From Bradyrhizobiaceae bacterium (lineage in GTDB: Bacteria; Pseudomonadota; Alphaproteobacteria; Rhizobiales; Xanthobacteraceae), in the NCBI GenBank assembly GCA_020544565.1, contig CP078014.1, positions 62,001 to 126,000 of the forward strand: a stretch of DNA of 64,000 nt, read 5' to 3'. A program made the position numbers and the translations under genes. The notes under the pieces were generated by a model, which was not told the DNA's origin, searched no databases, and was given only the letters and a program-made list of their open reading frames with translations. Positions 52,958 through 61,719 of the stretch are shown here, piece after piece (position 1 is the first letter of the stretch; every line of letters begins with the position of its first letter).

Positions 52958-54469
52958 TCACGGGGTCCCGTCGGCCGGTTCCCGGCCCGCGGCATCGTCG
53001 AGTTTGCGATAGAGCGTCGAGCGGCCGATCTTCAACCGCCGCGCCACCTCGGACATCTGGCCACGATAATGCGCGATTGCGAAGCGGATGGCCTCCGCTT
53101 CCAGGTCCTCCAGCGGCCGGACCTCGCCGTCCTCGCCAAGCATCGTCAGGTCGCCATAGGCGGATCGGACCTGCGTTGCCGCCGGCCCGGGGGCGATCGG
53201 GATTTCGGCGCCCGGAACCATCGTGGCCGAAGGGGCGTGCGGGCTTTCCAGCGTGATCGGCTCGGCGGCCGCAAGCGGGCTGTCGGCGACGGGTTCGCCG
53301 TTTTGGGGGAAGTCGTCCGGCCCGAGCTGGCCGCCATCGCTCATCACCACGGCGCGATAGACCGCGTTCTCGAGCTGGCGGACGTTGCCGGGCCAGCTCA
53401 ATTGTCCGAGCATCGCCATGGCGTCGCCGCTGACCCCGGTGACCGGCCGGTTCTCCTCGGCGGCGATGCGGGCCACGAAATGCCGGACCAGATGGGGGAT
53501 GTCCTCACGGCGCGCGCGCAGCGGCGGAACCGTCAGCGGCAGCACGTGGAGGCGATAGAACAGGTCCTCGCGGAAATGGCCGGCCTTCACCTGATCGAGC
53601 AGGTGGCGGTTGGTGGCCGATACGATCCGCACGTCGACCTTCAGCGGCTTGCGGCCGCCCACGGCCTCGACCTCGCCCTGTTGCAGCGCGCGCAAGAGCT
53701 TCACCTGCGCCGCCAGCGGCAGTTCGCTGATTTCGTCCAGAAACAGCGTGCCGCCATGGGCTTCGGCGAACTTGCCGGCGTGGCGCTCGGTCGCCCCGGT
53801 GAAGGCGCCCTTCTCGTGGCCGAACAGGATCGATTCCACCAGATTGTCGGGGATCGCACCGCAGTTGACGGTGACGAAAGGCTTGGCGCTGCGTTCGCTG
53901 GAGCCGTGGATGGCGCGGGCAATGAGCTCCTTGCCGACCCCGGACTCGCCTTCGATCAGCACGGGAATCGCGGATGTGGCGGCCTTTCGCCCCATGGCGA
54001 TGACGTGATTCATCGCGGCGGAGCGGGTGACGATGTCGGCGAAGGTCAGCCGGCCTTCGCGGCGATGGCGGATGCGCTGTAACTCGCCCTTCAGTGCGCT
54101 GGCGTTGAGGGCGTTGCGCAGCGACACCTGCAGCCGTTCGATGCCGACCGGCTTGACCACGAAATCCAGCGCGCCGGCGCGCATCGCGGAGACGACATTG
54201 TCGATGCCGCCATGGGCCGTCTGCACGATGACGGGGATGTCGAGGCCGGCGTCGCGGATCTTTTCCAGCACGCCCATGCCGTCGAGGCCGGGCATGACCA
54301 GATCGAGCACCAGCGCGTCGATGGCCACGGCGTTGGGGTCGGTCAGGTGCGCGATGACCGCATCGCCGCTGTTGACCGTGACGGCGTCGTAACCCGCGCG
54401 CTGCACCATGTTCTCGACGAGGCGCCGCTGGACGGCGTCGTCATCGGCGATCAGAATGGTGGCGGCCAT
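52958..54469 (-). CDS. sigma-54-dependent response regulator (NtrC family, TacA-like)
   Basis: A protein of 503 residues in three parts. The receiver domain has acidic D10-D11 and phospho-acceptor D56 in LVLDLVMPGLDGMGVLEKI, and QTAHGGIDNVVSAMRAGALDFVVKPV. The AAA+ domain has Walker A GESGVGKE, the sigma-54 contact loop GHEKGAFTGATERHAG, and FLDEISELPLAAQVKLLRALQ. A Fis-type helix-turn-helix ends the protein (RGQMSEVARRLKIGRSTLYRKL). It activates sigma-54 promoters when phosphorylated. No histidine kinase is adjacent, as for Caulobacter TacA, which is fed by the ShkA-ShpA phosphorelay; the receiver sequence resembles TacA but I have not aligned it. Confidence 0.9.
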   Translation of the reverse strand: MAATILIADDDAVQRRLVENMVQRAGYDAVTVNSGDAVIAHLTDPNAVAIDALVLDLVMPGLDGMGVLEKIRDAGLDIPVIVQTAHGGIDNVVSAMRAGALDFVVKPVGIERLQVSLRNALNASALKGELQRIRHRREGRLTFADIVTRSAAMNHVIAMGRKAATSAIPVLIEGESGVGKELIARAIHGSSERSAKPFVTVNCGAIPDNLVESILFGHEKGAFTGATERHAGKFAEAHGGTLFLDEISELPLAAQVKLLRALQQGEVEAVGGRKPLKVDVRIVSATNRHLLDQVKAGHFREDLFYRLHVLPLTVPPLRARREDIPHLVRHFVARIAAEENRPVTGVSGDAMAMLGQLSWPGNVRQLENAVYRAVVMSDGGQLGPDDFPQNGEPVADSPLAAAEPITLESPHAPSATMVPGAEIPIAPGPAATQVRSAYGDLTMLGEDGEVRPLEDLEAEAIRFAIAHYRGQMSEVARRLKIGRSTLYRKLDDAAGREPADGTP

Positions 54470-54528
54470 GGCATTCCCTGAATTGAGCTTTTATCTGTCT
54501 CGAATCGGGGCACTCTCGCCGACGCGGA

Positions 54529-54543
54529 TTAACGACCTCTTAA
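54529..54543. promoter_or_regulatory. perfect CtrA box (TTAA-N7-TTAA)
   Basis: TTAA-CGACCTC-TTAA lies in the 175-bp divergent spacer, 60 bases upstream of the sigma-54 regulator's start and 102 upstream of pepF. It matches the full CtrA consensus. In Caulobacter, CtrA activates tacA. Confidence 0.6.
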
Positions 54544-54564
54544 GGGTTGGCTTTCGCGGCAACT

Positions 54565-54612
54565 CCTGCAATCGTCCTGCAATCGTTTCTTGCACTCGTT
54601 TCTTGCACTCGT
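54565..54612. repeat. two adjacent short tandem duplications upstream of pepF
   Basis: CCTGCAATCGT occurs twice (54565-54575, 54576-54586), directly followed by TTCTTGCACTCGT twice (54587-54599, 54600-54612). The two units are related to each other (TGCA-TCGT core). They lie in the pepF leader. Confidence 0.85.
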
Positions 54613-54644
54613 CCTGCACGACCTTGAACCTCACGGATTGAAAT

Positions 54645-56531
54645 ATGGCTTCGCGTTCGTCGGCTCTCCGCAAATCCCCTGCAAAATCCAAATCCGCTCC
54701 CAGGGCGAAAGCTCAGGCCAGCAAGACTTCGGCCAGCAAGGCCGCGTCGGGGAAGGCCGGCAAGCTGCCCGAGTGGAATCTCGCCGACCTCTATCCCGCC
54801 ATCGATGCGCCGGAGGTGGCCCGCGATCTCGACAGGCTCGACGCTGACTGCGCCGCCTTCGAGGCGGCCTACAAGGGCAGGATCGCGGAGCGCGTCACGG
54901 CCCCCGATGGCGGCGCGTGGCTGGCGGAGGCGGTGAGGGCCTATGAAGCCATCGACGATCTCGCCGGGCGGCTGGCGTCGTTCGCGGGCCTCGCCCATGC
55001 CGGCAACACCGTCGATCCGGCGATCTCGAAATTCTACGGCGACGTCTCCGAGCGCATCACCGCGGCCTCGATCCATCTGTTGTTCTTCGCCCTCGAACTG
55101 AACCGCGTGGACGACGACGTGATCGAGCGCGCGATGCAGGTGCCCGCCTTGAATCACTATCGGCCGTGGATCGAGGATCTGCGCAAGGACAAGCCGTATC
55201 AGCTCGAGGATCGGGTCGAGCAACTGTTCCACGAGAAGTCCGTCAGCGGCTACGCGGCATGGAACCGGCAGTTCGACCAGACCATCTCGGCGTTGCGCTT
55301 CAAGGTCGGGGGCAAGGAGCTCGCCATCGAGCCGACGCTGACGCTGTTGCAGGACCGCGCGCCGGCCAAGCGCAAGGCGGCAGCGCAGGCGCTGGCCAAG
55401 ACCTTCAAGGCCAATGAGCGCACCTTCGCGCTGATCACCAATACGCTGGCCAAGGACAAGGAAATCTCCGACCGCTGGCGCGGCTTTCAGGATATCGCGG
55501 ATTCGCGCCATCTGGCCAACCGCGTCGAGCGCGAAGTGGTCGATGCGCTGGTGGCCTCGGTGCGCGCTGCCTATCCGCGGCTGTCGCATCGCTATTACAA
55601 GATGAAGGCGCGCTGGTTCGGCAAGAAAGCGCTGCCGTTCTGGGATCGCAACGCGCCGCTGCCGTTCGCCGCCACCGGCCAGATCGGCTGGAACGAGGCG
55701 AAAACCACCATCCTGAAAGCCTATGGCGAGTTCTCGCCGCAGATGGCGTCGATCGCCGAGCGCTTCTTCACCGACCGCTGGATCGATGCTCCCGTGCGGC
55801 CGGGCAAGGCTCCCGGCGCGTTCTCGCATCCGACCACGCCCTCGGCCCATCCCTATGTCCTGATGAACTATCAGGGCAAGCCGCGCGACGTGATGACGCT
55901 GGCCCATGAACTCGGTCATGGCGTGCACCAGGTACTGGCGGCGAAGAACGGCGCGCTGATGGCGCCGACGCCGCTGACGCTGGCGGAAACCGCGAGCGTG
56001 TTCGGCGAGATGCTGACCTTCAAGCGCCTGCTTGCCCAGACCAAGAACGCGAAACAGCGTCAGGCGCTGCTCGCGGGCAAGGTCGAGGACATGATCAACA
56101 CCGTGGTGCGCCAGATAGCATTCTATTCGTTCGAGCGCGCGGTCCACACCGAGCGCCGCAACGGCGAATTGACCGCCCAGCGCATCGGCGAAATCTGGCT
56201 GAGCGTGCAGGGCGAGAGCCTCGGTCCGGCGATCGAGATCAAGCCGGGTTACGAGACCTACTGGATGTACATTCCACATTTCATCCATTCGCCGTTCTAC
56301 GTCTACGCCTATGCCTTCGGCGATTGTCTGGTGAACTCGCTCTATGCGGTCTACGAGCGCGCCGCGGATGGCTTCGCCGAGCGCTATCTCGCCATGCTGG
56401 CTGCCGGCGGCACCAAGCATTATTCCGAACTGCTGGCACCGTTCGGCCTCGACGCCAAAGACCCGCAGTTCTGGGACGGCGGCCTGTCGGTGATCGAGGG
56501 GCTGATCGCGGAACTCGAGGCGATGGGGTAG
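54645..56531 (+). CDS. pepF: M3 family oligoendopeptidase PepF
   Basis: A zinc metallopeptidase of 628 residues that degrades short peptides in the cytoplasm. The zinc motif HELGHG is at residues 421-426, with the third ligand Glu in LAETASVFGEML about 25 residues later. Further blocks are LPEWNLADLYP at the N-terminus, SHPYVLMNYQGKPRDVMTLA-type approach to the active site, and HIPHFIHSPFYVYAYAFGD near the end. Residues 1-45 form a Lys/Ala/Ser-rich extension (RSSALRKSPAKSKSAPRAKA) that other PepF proteins often lack. It is expressed from the divergent spacer shared with the sigma-54 regulator. Confidence 0.93.
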   Translation: MASRSSALRKSPAKSKSAPRAKAQASKTSASKAASGKAGKLPEWNLADLYPAIDAPEVARDLDRLDADCAAFEAAYKGRIAERVTAPDGGAWLAEAVRAYEAIDDLAGRLASFAGLAHAGNTVDPAISKFYGDVSERITAASIHLLFFALELNRVDDDVIERAMQVPALNHYRPWIEDLRKDKPYQLEDRVEQLFHEKSVSGYAAWNRQFDQTISALRFKVGGKELAIEPTLTLLQDRAPAKRKAAAQALAKTFKANERTFALITNTLAKDKEISDRWRGFQDIADSRHLANRVEREVVDALVASVRAAYPRLSHRYYKMKARWFGKKALPFWDRNAPLPFAATGQIGWNEAKTTILKAYGEFSPQMASIAERFFTDRWIDAPVRPGKAPGAFSHPTTPSAHPYVLMNYQGKPRDVMTLAHELGHGVHQVLAAKNGALMAPTPLTLAETASVFGEMLTFKRLLAQTKNAKQRQALLAGKVEDMINTVVRQIAFYSFERAVHTERRNGELTAQRIGEIWLSVQGESLGPAIEIKPGYETYWMYIPHFIHSPFYVYAYAFGDCLVNSLYAVYERAADGFAERYLAMLAAGGTKHYSELLAPFGLDAKDPQFWDGGLSVIEGLIAELEAMG

Positions 56532-56534
56532 GGC

Positions 56535-56574
56535 TGTACAACGTCTGTTGAACGGCGAAGATTTCTGTTGTACA
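56535..56574 (+). promoter_or_regulatory. inverted-repeat operator and promoter of the toxin-antitoxin operon
   Basis: TGTACAAC (56535-56542) and GTTGTACA (56567-56574) are perfect inverted copies 24 bases apart. A -10-like TACAAT overlaps the right arm (56571-56576), so a bound antitoxin would block transcription. Confidence 0.65.
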
Positions 56575-56596
56575 ATTTGTAAAACGGAGATCCACC

Positions 56597-56857
56597 ATGA
56601 ACGAGCAAGTCAAAGCGCCCGATCAAGTTGTTGCCACCGTGGCGATCAAGAAAATCGGTAATTCCTCAGGCGTGATCCTGTCGAAAGAGGTGATGGCGCG
56701 CCTCAACGTTGCCATTGGCGACGAGTTTTCGGTGTCGTTGACGCCGGACGGAGGGATGCGGCTGACGCCCCGTGATCCGCATTTCGACAAGGCTATGGAA
56801 GTCGCCCGGCGCGGCATGAAGCGTTACAGGAACGCGCTGGCCGAACTTGCCAAATGA
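56597..56857 (+). CDS. AbrB/MazE-type antitoxin
   Basis: A protein of 86 residues. The swapped-hairpin DNA-binding domain covers about residues 13-55: VATVAIKKIGNSSGVILSKEVMARLNVAIGDEFSV, cited as VAIKKIGNSSGVILSKEV and RLNVAIGDEFSVSL. The KKIGNSSGVILSKEV segment is typical of AbrB-type antitoxins. The basic C-terminus (ARRGMKRYRNALAELAK) probably binds and neutralises the toxin. It overlaps the doc gene by four bases (ATGA). Probably represses its own promoter through the flanking inverted repeat. Confidence 0.92.
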   Translation: MNEQVKAPDQVVATVAIKKIGNSSGVILSKEVMARLNVAIGDEFSVSLTPDGGMRLTPRDPHFDKAMEVARRGMKRYRNALAELAK

Positions 56858-57240
56858 GTGAGCCTCTTTGGCTGACACGCCAGATCATTGAAGCCATCCA
56901 CGATGAGCAACTCGCGATCCATGGCGGGGCAGGGGGCTTGCGCGACGCCGGCATGCTTGAATCCGCGCTCGATCGACCACGCAACAAATGGTCGTATGAG
57001 CAGGCGGGGCTGGCAGAACTTGCTGCGGCCTATGCCTACGGGATTGCTCGCAATCATCCCTTCATCGACGGCAACAAGCGCACTTCGTTGCTGGCGCTGT
57101 ACACGTTTCTGGGGGTGAACGATATCGACTTCGACGTGCCCGAGGCCGAGGTCGCCACGATGATCCTCTCCCTCGCCGCCGGCGAGGTCAGCGAGGAAAG
57201 CCTGGCGCGCTGGATCAGGGACAACTTGCCGAACCGCTGA
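56854..57240 (+). CDS. doc: Doc-type (death-on-curing) Fic-fold toxin
   Basis: A toxin of 128 residues. The Fic motif H68-P-F-I-D-G-N-K-R-T77 is complete, with the catalytic His and the NKR residues. Doc kinases phosphorylate EF-Tu on a threonine near the nucleotide site and stop translation; other Fic proteins AMPylate targets. The Doc branch is indicated by GGAGGLRDAGMLESALDRP. The partner here is AbrB/MazE-like, whereas the P1 phage Doc pairs with Phd. Confidence 0.93.
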   Translation: MSEPLWLTRQIIEAIHDEQLAIHGGAGGLRDAGMLESALDRPRNKWSYEQAGLAELAAAYAYGIARNHPFIDGNKRTSLLALYTFLGVNDIDFDVPEAEVATMILSLAAGEVSEESLARWIRDNLPNR

Positions 57241-57254
57241 GGCGTCCGGCGGCG

Positions 57255-57338
57255 CAAGACTTCTATATCAAGACTTCTGTATCAAGGCTTCTGTATCAAG
57301 GCTCCCGTCCCAAGTTCCTGTCTCAAGGCTTCCTGTCT
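57255..57338. repeat. six-copy imperfect 14-bp tandem repeat
   Basis: Units of the form CAAG(A/G)CTTCTGTAT: 57255-57268, 57269-57282, 57283-57296, 57297-57310, 57311-57323 and 57324-57338, the last two with one-base length changes. It lies between the doc stop and the cox subunit IV gene. Confidence 0.85.
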
Positions 57339-57458
57339 CAATATCCGCGTATTGAAGCTGTGGGCGTTTCGCTCTGTGGCCGGGGTGAAGTTGCTCCCGC
57401 CCGCCAATTGAGGTAATTCCCACCGGAAGACGAATGTTTCGGGCTGAGGGAGAGACGC

Positions 57459-57611
57459 ATGGCGGGCCATGGCGAGGTTGCCTATACGACGGCGGACGGT
57501 AACGACTATCCGGCGCATGAGCAGACCTATGAAGGTTTTCTCGCGCTGGTGAAGTATAGCTCGATGGGAATCATCGCCATCCTCGTCCTGATGGCGATTT
57601 TCCTTCTCTGA
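57459..57611 (+). CDS. aa3-type cytochrome c oxidase subunit IV
   Basis: A 50-residue peptide (MAGHGEVAYTTADGNDYPAH; EQTYEGFLALVKYSSMGIIA) with one membrane helix at the C-terminus (IIAILVLMAIFLL). It matches the small bacterial cox4 family that binds aa3 oxidases. The AGGGAGAG site precedes the ATG. It stands directly upstream of the transhydrogenase genes; this association recurs in Bradyrhizobium relatives and the other oxidase genes are elsewhere. Confidence 0.9.
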   Translation: MAGHGEVAYTTADGNDYPAHEQTYEGFLALVKYSSMGIIAILVLMAIFLL

Positions 57612-57690
57612 TCGAATTTTTGGGTGCTCGCCGGCAATGCTGCCGGGGAGCGGGGTCATGCGCGGCTGATGAACGGCTGCCGGGGGCGTT

Positions 57691-58818
57691 ATGAAAATTG
57701 CGATAGCCAAGGAAGTGGATTCGGCTGAACCGCGGGTTGCGGCGACGCCGGATACGGTGAAGAAGTTCAAGGCGCTGGGCATCGATGTCGCGATCGAGCC
57801 GGGCGCGGGCATCAAGTCCGGCATGCTGGATGCGGATTACGAGGCGATGGGCGCCGTGGTCAGCGCCGATGCGGTGAAGGACGCCGACATCGTCATCAAG
57901 GTGAAGCGGCCGGAAGCGGGCGAGCTTGCGACCTATAAAAAGGGCGCGCTGGTCATCGCGATCATGGACCCGTACGGCAACGACGCCGCGCTGAAGGCGA
58001 TGGCCGATGCCGGCGTGTCGGCTTTCGCCATGGAGCTGATGCCGCGCATCACCCGCGCGCAGGTGATGGACGTGTTGTCGTCGCAGGCCAACCTGGCCGG
58101 CTATCGTGCGGTCGTGGAAGCCGCCGAGGCTTTCGGACGGGCCTTCCCGATGATGATGACGGCGGCCGGCACCGTGCCGGCGGCCAAGGTGTTCGTGATG
58201 GGCGTCGGCGTCGCCGGCCTTCAGGCGATCGCCACCGCGCGCCGTCTCGGCGCCGTGGTGACGGCGACCGACGTGCGCCCGGCCACCAAGGAGCAGGTCG
58301 AGTCGCTCGGCGCCAAGTTCCTCGCCGTCGAGGACGAGGAGTTCAAGAACGCGCAGACGGCCGGCGGTTACGCCAAGGAAATGTCGAAAGAGTATCAGGC
58401 CAAGCAGGCGGCGCTGACGGCCGAGCACATCAAGAAGCAGGACATCGTCATCACCACGGCGCTGATCCCGGGCCGGCCCGCACCGAAACTCGTCTCTGCC
58501 GACATGGTGGCGTCGATGAAGCCGGGCTCGGTGCTGGTCGATCTCGCGGTCGAGCGCGGCGGCAACGTCGAGGGCGCCAGGGCGGGCGAGATCGCCGAGG
58601 TCAACGGCGTCAAGATCGTCGGCTTCACCAATCTGGCCGGCAAGGTCGCGGCGTCGGCGTCGAGTCTCTATGCCCGCAACCTGCTGTCGTTCATCGAGAC
58701 GCTGTACGACAAGGCCGCCAAGTCGCTCGCCGTGAAGTGGGACGACGAACTGGTGAAGGCCACTGCGCTGACCAAGGACGGCGCGATCATCCATCCGAAT
58801 TTCCAGCCGAAGGCATAA
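57691..58818 (+). CDS. pntAA: NAD(P) transhydrogenase alpha subunit, part 1
   Basis: The soluble NAD(H)-binding domain I of the proton-translocating transhydrogenase, 375 residues. The start [20 protein letters not shown] is typical, as are [18 protein letters not shown], the Rossmann segment [31 protein letters not shown] and [13 protein letters not shown] ends ([16 protein letters not shown]). The alpha subunit is split into separate PntAA and PntAB polypeptides, as in Rhodospirillum rubrum. Ten bases separate it from pntAB. Confidence 0.95.
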   Translation: MKIAIAKEVDSAEPRVAATPDTVKKFKALGIDVAIEPGAGIKSGMLDADYEAMGAVVSADAVKDADIVIKVKRPEAGELATYKKGALVIAIMDPYGNDAALKAMADAGVSAFAMELMPRITRAQVMDVLSSQANLAGYRAVVEAAEAFGRAFPMMMTAAGTVPAAKVFVMGVGVAGLQAIATARRLGAVVTATDVRPATKEQVESLGAKFLAVEDEEFKNAQTAGGYAKEMSKEYQAKQAALTAEHIKKQDIVITTALIPGRPAPKLVSADMVASMKPGSVLVDLAVERGGNVEGARAGEIAEVNGVKIVGFTNLAGKVAASASSLYARNLLSFIETLYDKAAKSLAVKWDDELVKATALTKDGAIIHPNFQPKA

Positions 58819-58828
58819 GGGGGCCGCC

Positions 58829-59149
58829 ATGCACGGACTTGAGGCTGTCGATCCGTTTATCTTCCGGTTGTCGATTTTCGTACTTGCCGTTTTCGTCGGT
58901 TATTTCGTGGTGTGGTCGGTGACGCCGGCGCTGCATACGCCGCTGATGTCGGTCACCAACGCGATTTCGTCGGTGATCGTGGTCGGCGCGCTGCTCGCGG
59001 TCGGCGTGGCGCTGGCGGGCAACGACAACGGCCCGCTGTGGGCGCGCGCGTTCGGTTTCATCGCGCTGATTTTCGCATGCGTGAACATTTTCGGCGGCTT
59101 CCTTGTCACCCAGCGCATGCTGGCGATGTACAAGAAGAAGCAGAAGTGA
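58829..59149 (+). CDS. pntAB: NAD(P) transhydrogenase alpha subunit, part 2 (membrane)
   Basis: A membrane protein of 106 residues with about three to four helices (FILRL-type start: [64 protein letters not shown]). It provides part of the proton channel (domain II). The sequence ends [12 protein letters not shown], as in relatives. Confidence 0.94.
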   Translation: MHGLEAVDPFIFRLSIFVLAVFVGYFVVWSVTPALHTPLMSVTNAISSVIVVGALLAVGVALAGNDNGPLWARAFGFIALIFACVNIFGGFLVTQRMLAMYKKKQK

Positions 59150-59162
59150 CGGGGCAGGGCAT

Positions 59163-60566
59163 ATGAACGCGAATCTTTCGGCGCTGCTGTATCTCGTCGC
59201 AGGCGTCCTTTTCATTCTCTCGCTGCGCGGGCTGTCGAGCCCGGCGTCCTCCCGTCAGGGCAACCTGTTCGGCATGATCGGCATGGGGATCGCGGTGGCG
59301 ACCACGCTCGCCGCGCATCCGCCGTCCGGGTTCGGCGGCTGGATCCTGGTGATCCTCGGCATCGCCATCGGCGGCGGCATCGGCGCGGTGATCGCGCGGC
59401 GCGTACCGATGACCTCGATGCCGGAACTGGTCGCGGCCTTCCACTCGCTGGTCGGCATGGCGGCGGTGCTGGTGGCGGCCGGCGCGTTCTACGCGCCCGC
59501 GGCCTTCGATATCGGCACCCGCGGCAACATCCACGCCTCGAGCCTGGTGGAAATGTCGCTCGGCGTCGCCATCGGCGCGCTGACCTTCACCGGCTCGGTG
59601 ATCGCGTTCCTCAAGCTGAGCGGGCGCATGAGCGGCGCACCGATCATGCTGCCGGCGCGCCACATCATCAACATCGTGCTGGCGCTGGCGCTGGTGTTCT
59701 TCATCTATGGCCTCGTCACCTCGCAGAGCGCGGTGGACTTCTGGCTGATCACCATCATCGCGCTGGTGCTCGGCGTGCTCATCATCATCCCGATCGGCGG
59801 CGCCGACATGCCGGTCGTGATCTCGATGCTGAACTCGTATTCGGGCTGGGCCGCGGCCGGCATCGGCTTCACGCTGGGGAACTCGGCGCTGATCATCACC
59901 GGCGCGCTGGTCGGCTCGTCGGGCGCGATCCTGTCCTACATCATGTGCCACGCCATGAACCGCTCGTTCATCTCGGTGATCCTCGGCGGCTTCGGCGGCG
60001 AGACCGCCGCGGCCGGCGGTGGCGCGGGCGGCGGCGAGGTCAAACCGGTCAAGCTCGGTTCGGCGGACGACGCGGCCTTCATCATGAAGAACGCGCAGAA
60101 GGTCATCATCGTGCCGGGCTACGGCATGGCGGTGGCGCAGGCCCAGCACGCGCTGCGCGAGATGGCCGACACGCTGAAGAAGGAAGGCGTCGAGGTGAAG
60201 TACGCCATCCATCCGGTGGCGGGCCGCATGCCCGGCCACATGAACGTGCTGCTGGCGGAAGCCAACGTGCCCTATGACGAGGTGTTCGAGCTCGAGGATA
60301 TCAACTCGGAGTTCGCGCAGGCCGACGTCGCGTTCGTGATCGGCGCCAACGACGTCACCAACCCGGCGGCGGAAGAAGACCCGTCGTCGCCGATCTACGG
60401 CATGCCGGTGCTGCAGGTGTGGAAGGCGGGCACGGTGATGTTCATCAAGCGCTCGCTGGCGTCGGGCTACGCCGGCGTCGACAACCCGCTGTTCTATCGT
60501 GACAACACCATGATGCTGCTCGGTGACGCCAAGAAGATGACCGAGAACATCGTCAAGGCGATGTAG
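59163..60566 (+). CDS. pntB: NAD(P) transhydrogenase beta subunit
   Basis: A subunit of 467 residues. Roughly the first 270 residues are membrane helices of domain II (LSALLYLVAGVLFILSLRGL; RVPMTSMPELVAAFHSLVGMAAVLVA) and the rest is the NADP(H)-binding domain III (IVPGYGMAVAQAQHALREM; YAIHPVAGRMPGHMNVLLAEANVPYDEV; VIGANDVTNPAAEEDPSSPIYGMP). The three pnt genes form one operon that makes NADPH from NADH using the proton gradient. The ATG at 59163 matches homologues. Confidence 0.96.
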   Translation: MNANLSALLYLVAGVLFILSLRGLSSPASSRQGNLFGMIGMGIAVATTLAAHPPSGFGGWILVILGIAIGGGIGAVIARRVPMTSMPELVAAFHSLVGMAAVLVAAGAFYAPAAFDIGTRGNIHASSLVEMSLGVAIGALTFTGSVIAFLKLSGRMSGAPIMLPARHIINIVLALALVFFIYGLVTSQSAVDFWLITIIALVLGVLIIIPIGGADMPVVISMLNSYSGWAAAGIGFTLGNSALIITGALVGSSGAILSYIMCHAMNRSFISVILGGFGGETAAAGGGAGGGEVKPVKLGSADDAAFIMKNAQKVIIVPGYGMAVAQAQHALREMADTLKKEGVEVKYAIHPVAGRMPGHMNVLLAEANVPYDEVFELEDINSEFAQADVAFVIGANDVTNPAAEEDPSSPIYGMPVLQVWKAGTVMFIKRSLASGYAGVDNPLFYRDNTMMLLGDAKKMTENIVKAM

Positions 60567-60568
60567 GA

Positions 60569-61575
60569 TTGCGCATCAAGTCGCGAACGCCCGGGTTTCG
60601 ACTGTCGAGCATCCCGGGCGCGGAGATTTTTCCCCTCCACATCCCCGGACGCAATCGAATTTGCAATCCCTCGATCGCGATAAGCGATCGAGGTTTTTTT
60701 TGTATCATCCGGGAAGTCAATTACGACCTTCACCCGAGCGGCCGGGTCGTGGTTTTGCCAGAAGACGGCTACCGGTCGTCGAACTGGACGAGAATTTCTG
60801 CGCTATCCACATCCATAGAATCGACGACAGCGGAGCGGACATCGATCGTCAATCCGCCAGCCGGCTGGAAGATTGTCGTGTCTTTTGGTGGCGGGATGCG
60901 TGGTGGTTCACCGCGACTTGGGTGCTCAGGGACGACCCTCTTTTCTGCCAGATCGCTCTCTGCCGACTGGAGGGAAACAGGATTGCTGAGCGGCATCTGC
61001 TGCCGTCGCCGCGGGATGCGCGTTGTGAGAAGAACTGGATGCCGTGCTTGGATGGCGACCGCCTCCGATGGATTTATTGGATCGATCCGCTGGAGGTGGT
61101 GTCTTACAGCGACGGCAATCTTTCCCTTGAACGCCGGGGTCGGTTCGGACGGCTTGAGACGTGGGCGGGATCGTCGCCTCTGGTACGCTATCGCGGCGGT
61201 TGGCTCTGTGTCGTGCACCTGCGCAAGGATAGGCATCACGTCAGTTCATTCGAACATCGTCTGATCGAGTTGGACGACGATTTTACGCTCCGACGGATGT
61301 CGCGTGCTTTCACCTTCGGAGGTGACGATGTTGAATATTGCGCAGGACTCTGCGTGACGCAGACTCATGCGATTCTCAGCTATGGCGTGCAGGACCGAGA
61401 GGCTCGTCTGATGCGGTTGGAACTGTCGGTGATAGAGGCGATGTTGCGGCCGCTTTACATCCCCCGATCGTTGTCGGTTTTCTTCATGGAGGCACGGCGT
61501 GCTGCGGGGCCGTGGATTCGCCATCCACGCCGGACATTGGCTGCCCTGGTCCGGCGCATGACGGCGGCAAAGTGA
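60569..61575 (+). pseudogene. frameshifted five-bladed beta-propeller (glycoside-hydrolase-like) gene
   Basis: Two frames share one homologous protein. Frame A (from the TTG at 60569) encodes MRIKSRTPGFRLSSIPGAEI, NRICNPSIA, GFFCIIREVNYDL and PEDGYRSSNW. Frame B then carries ELDENFCAIHIHRIDDSGADID, LEDCRVFWWRDAWWFTATW, EKNWMPCLDG, YWIDPLEVV, WAGSSPLVRYRGGWLCVVH and YCAGLCVTQTHAILSYGVQD to 61575. The NPSI..REVNY / EDCR / KNW / GSSPLVR pattern is that of the GH130/GH43-like propeller family. The shift lies near 60775-60790. Frame B alone would give a 304-residue product from 60661 without the first blade. The gene has a lower GC content than the pnt genes. A sequencing error cannot be excluded. 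Confidence 0.72.
60669..60701 (+). terminator. strong intrinsic terminator, probably of the pnt operon
   Basis: CCTCGATCGC, loop GATAA, GCGATCGAGG and eight T (60694-60701). The stem is a perfect 10 bp, 103 bases after the pntB stop. It lies inside the 5' part of the frameshifted gene. Confidence 0.92.
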
Positions 61576-61633
61576 GAAAGAGAATCGGGACGCCGCGTCA
61601 GGGCGTTGAAGCGCGCGTGTTGTCGTGAAAGCA

Positions 61634-61662
61634 AAAGGCCGTGCGGTGCACGGCCCTTTTTC
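61634..61662. terminator. bidirectional intrinsic terminator
   Basis: AAAA-GGCCGTGC-GGT-GCACGGCC-CTTTTT: a perfect 8-bp stem with a T tail to the right and an A run to the left. It serves the propeller gene on the plus strand and the convergent VOC gene on the minus strand. Confidence 0.85.
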
Positions 61663-61719
61663 GTTGTGCCTTGTCGGCTGCAGCTTCCTGCTGACGCCTT
61701 CCCGGTTACGCTGTTCCGG

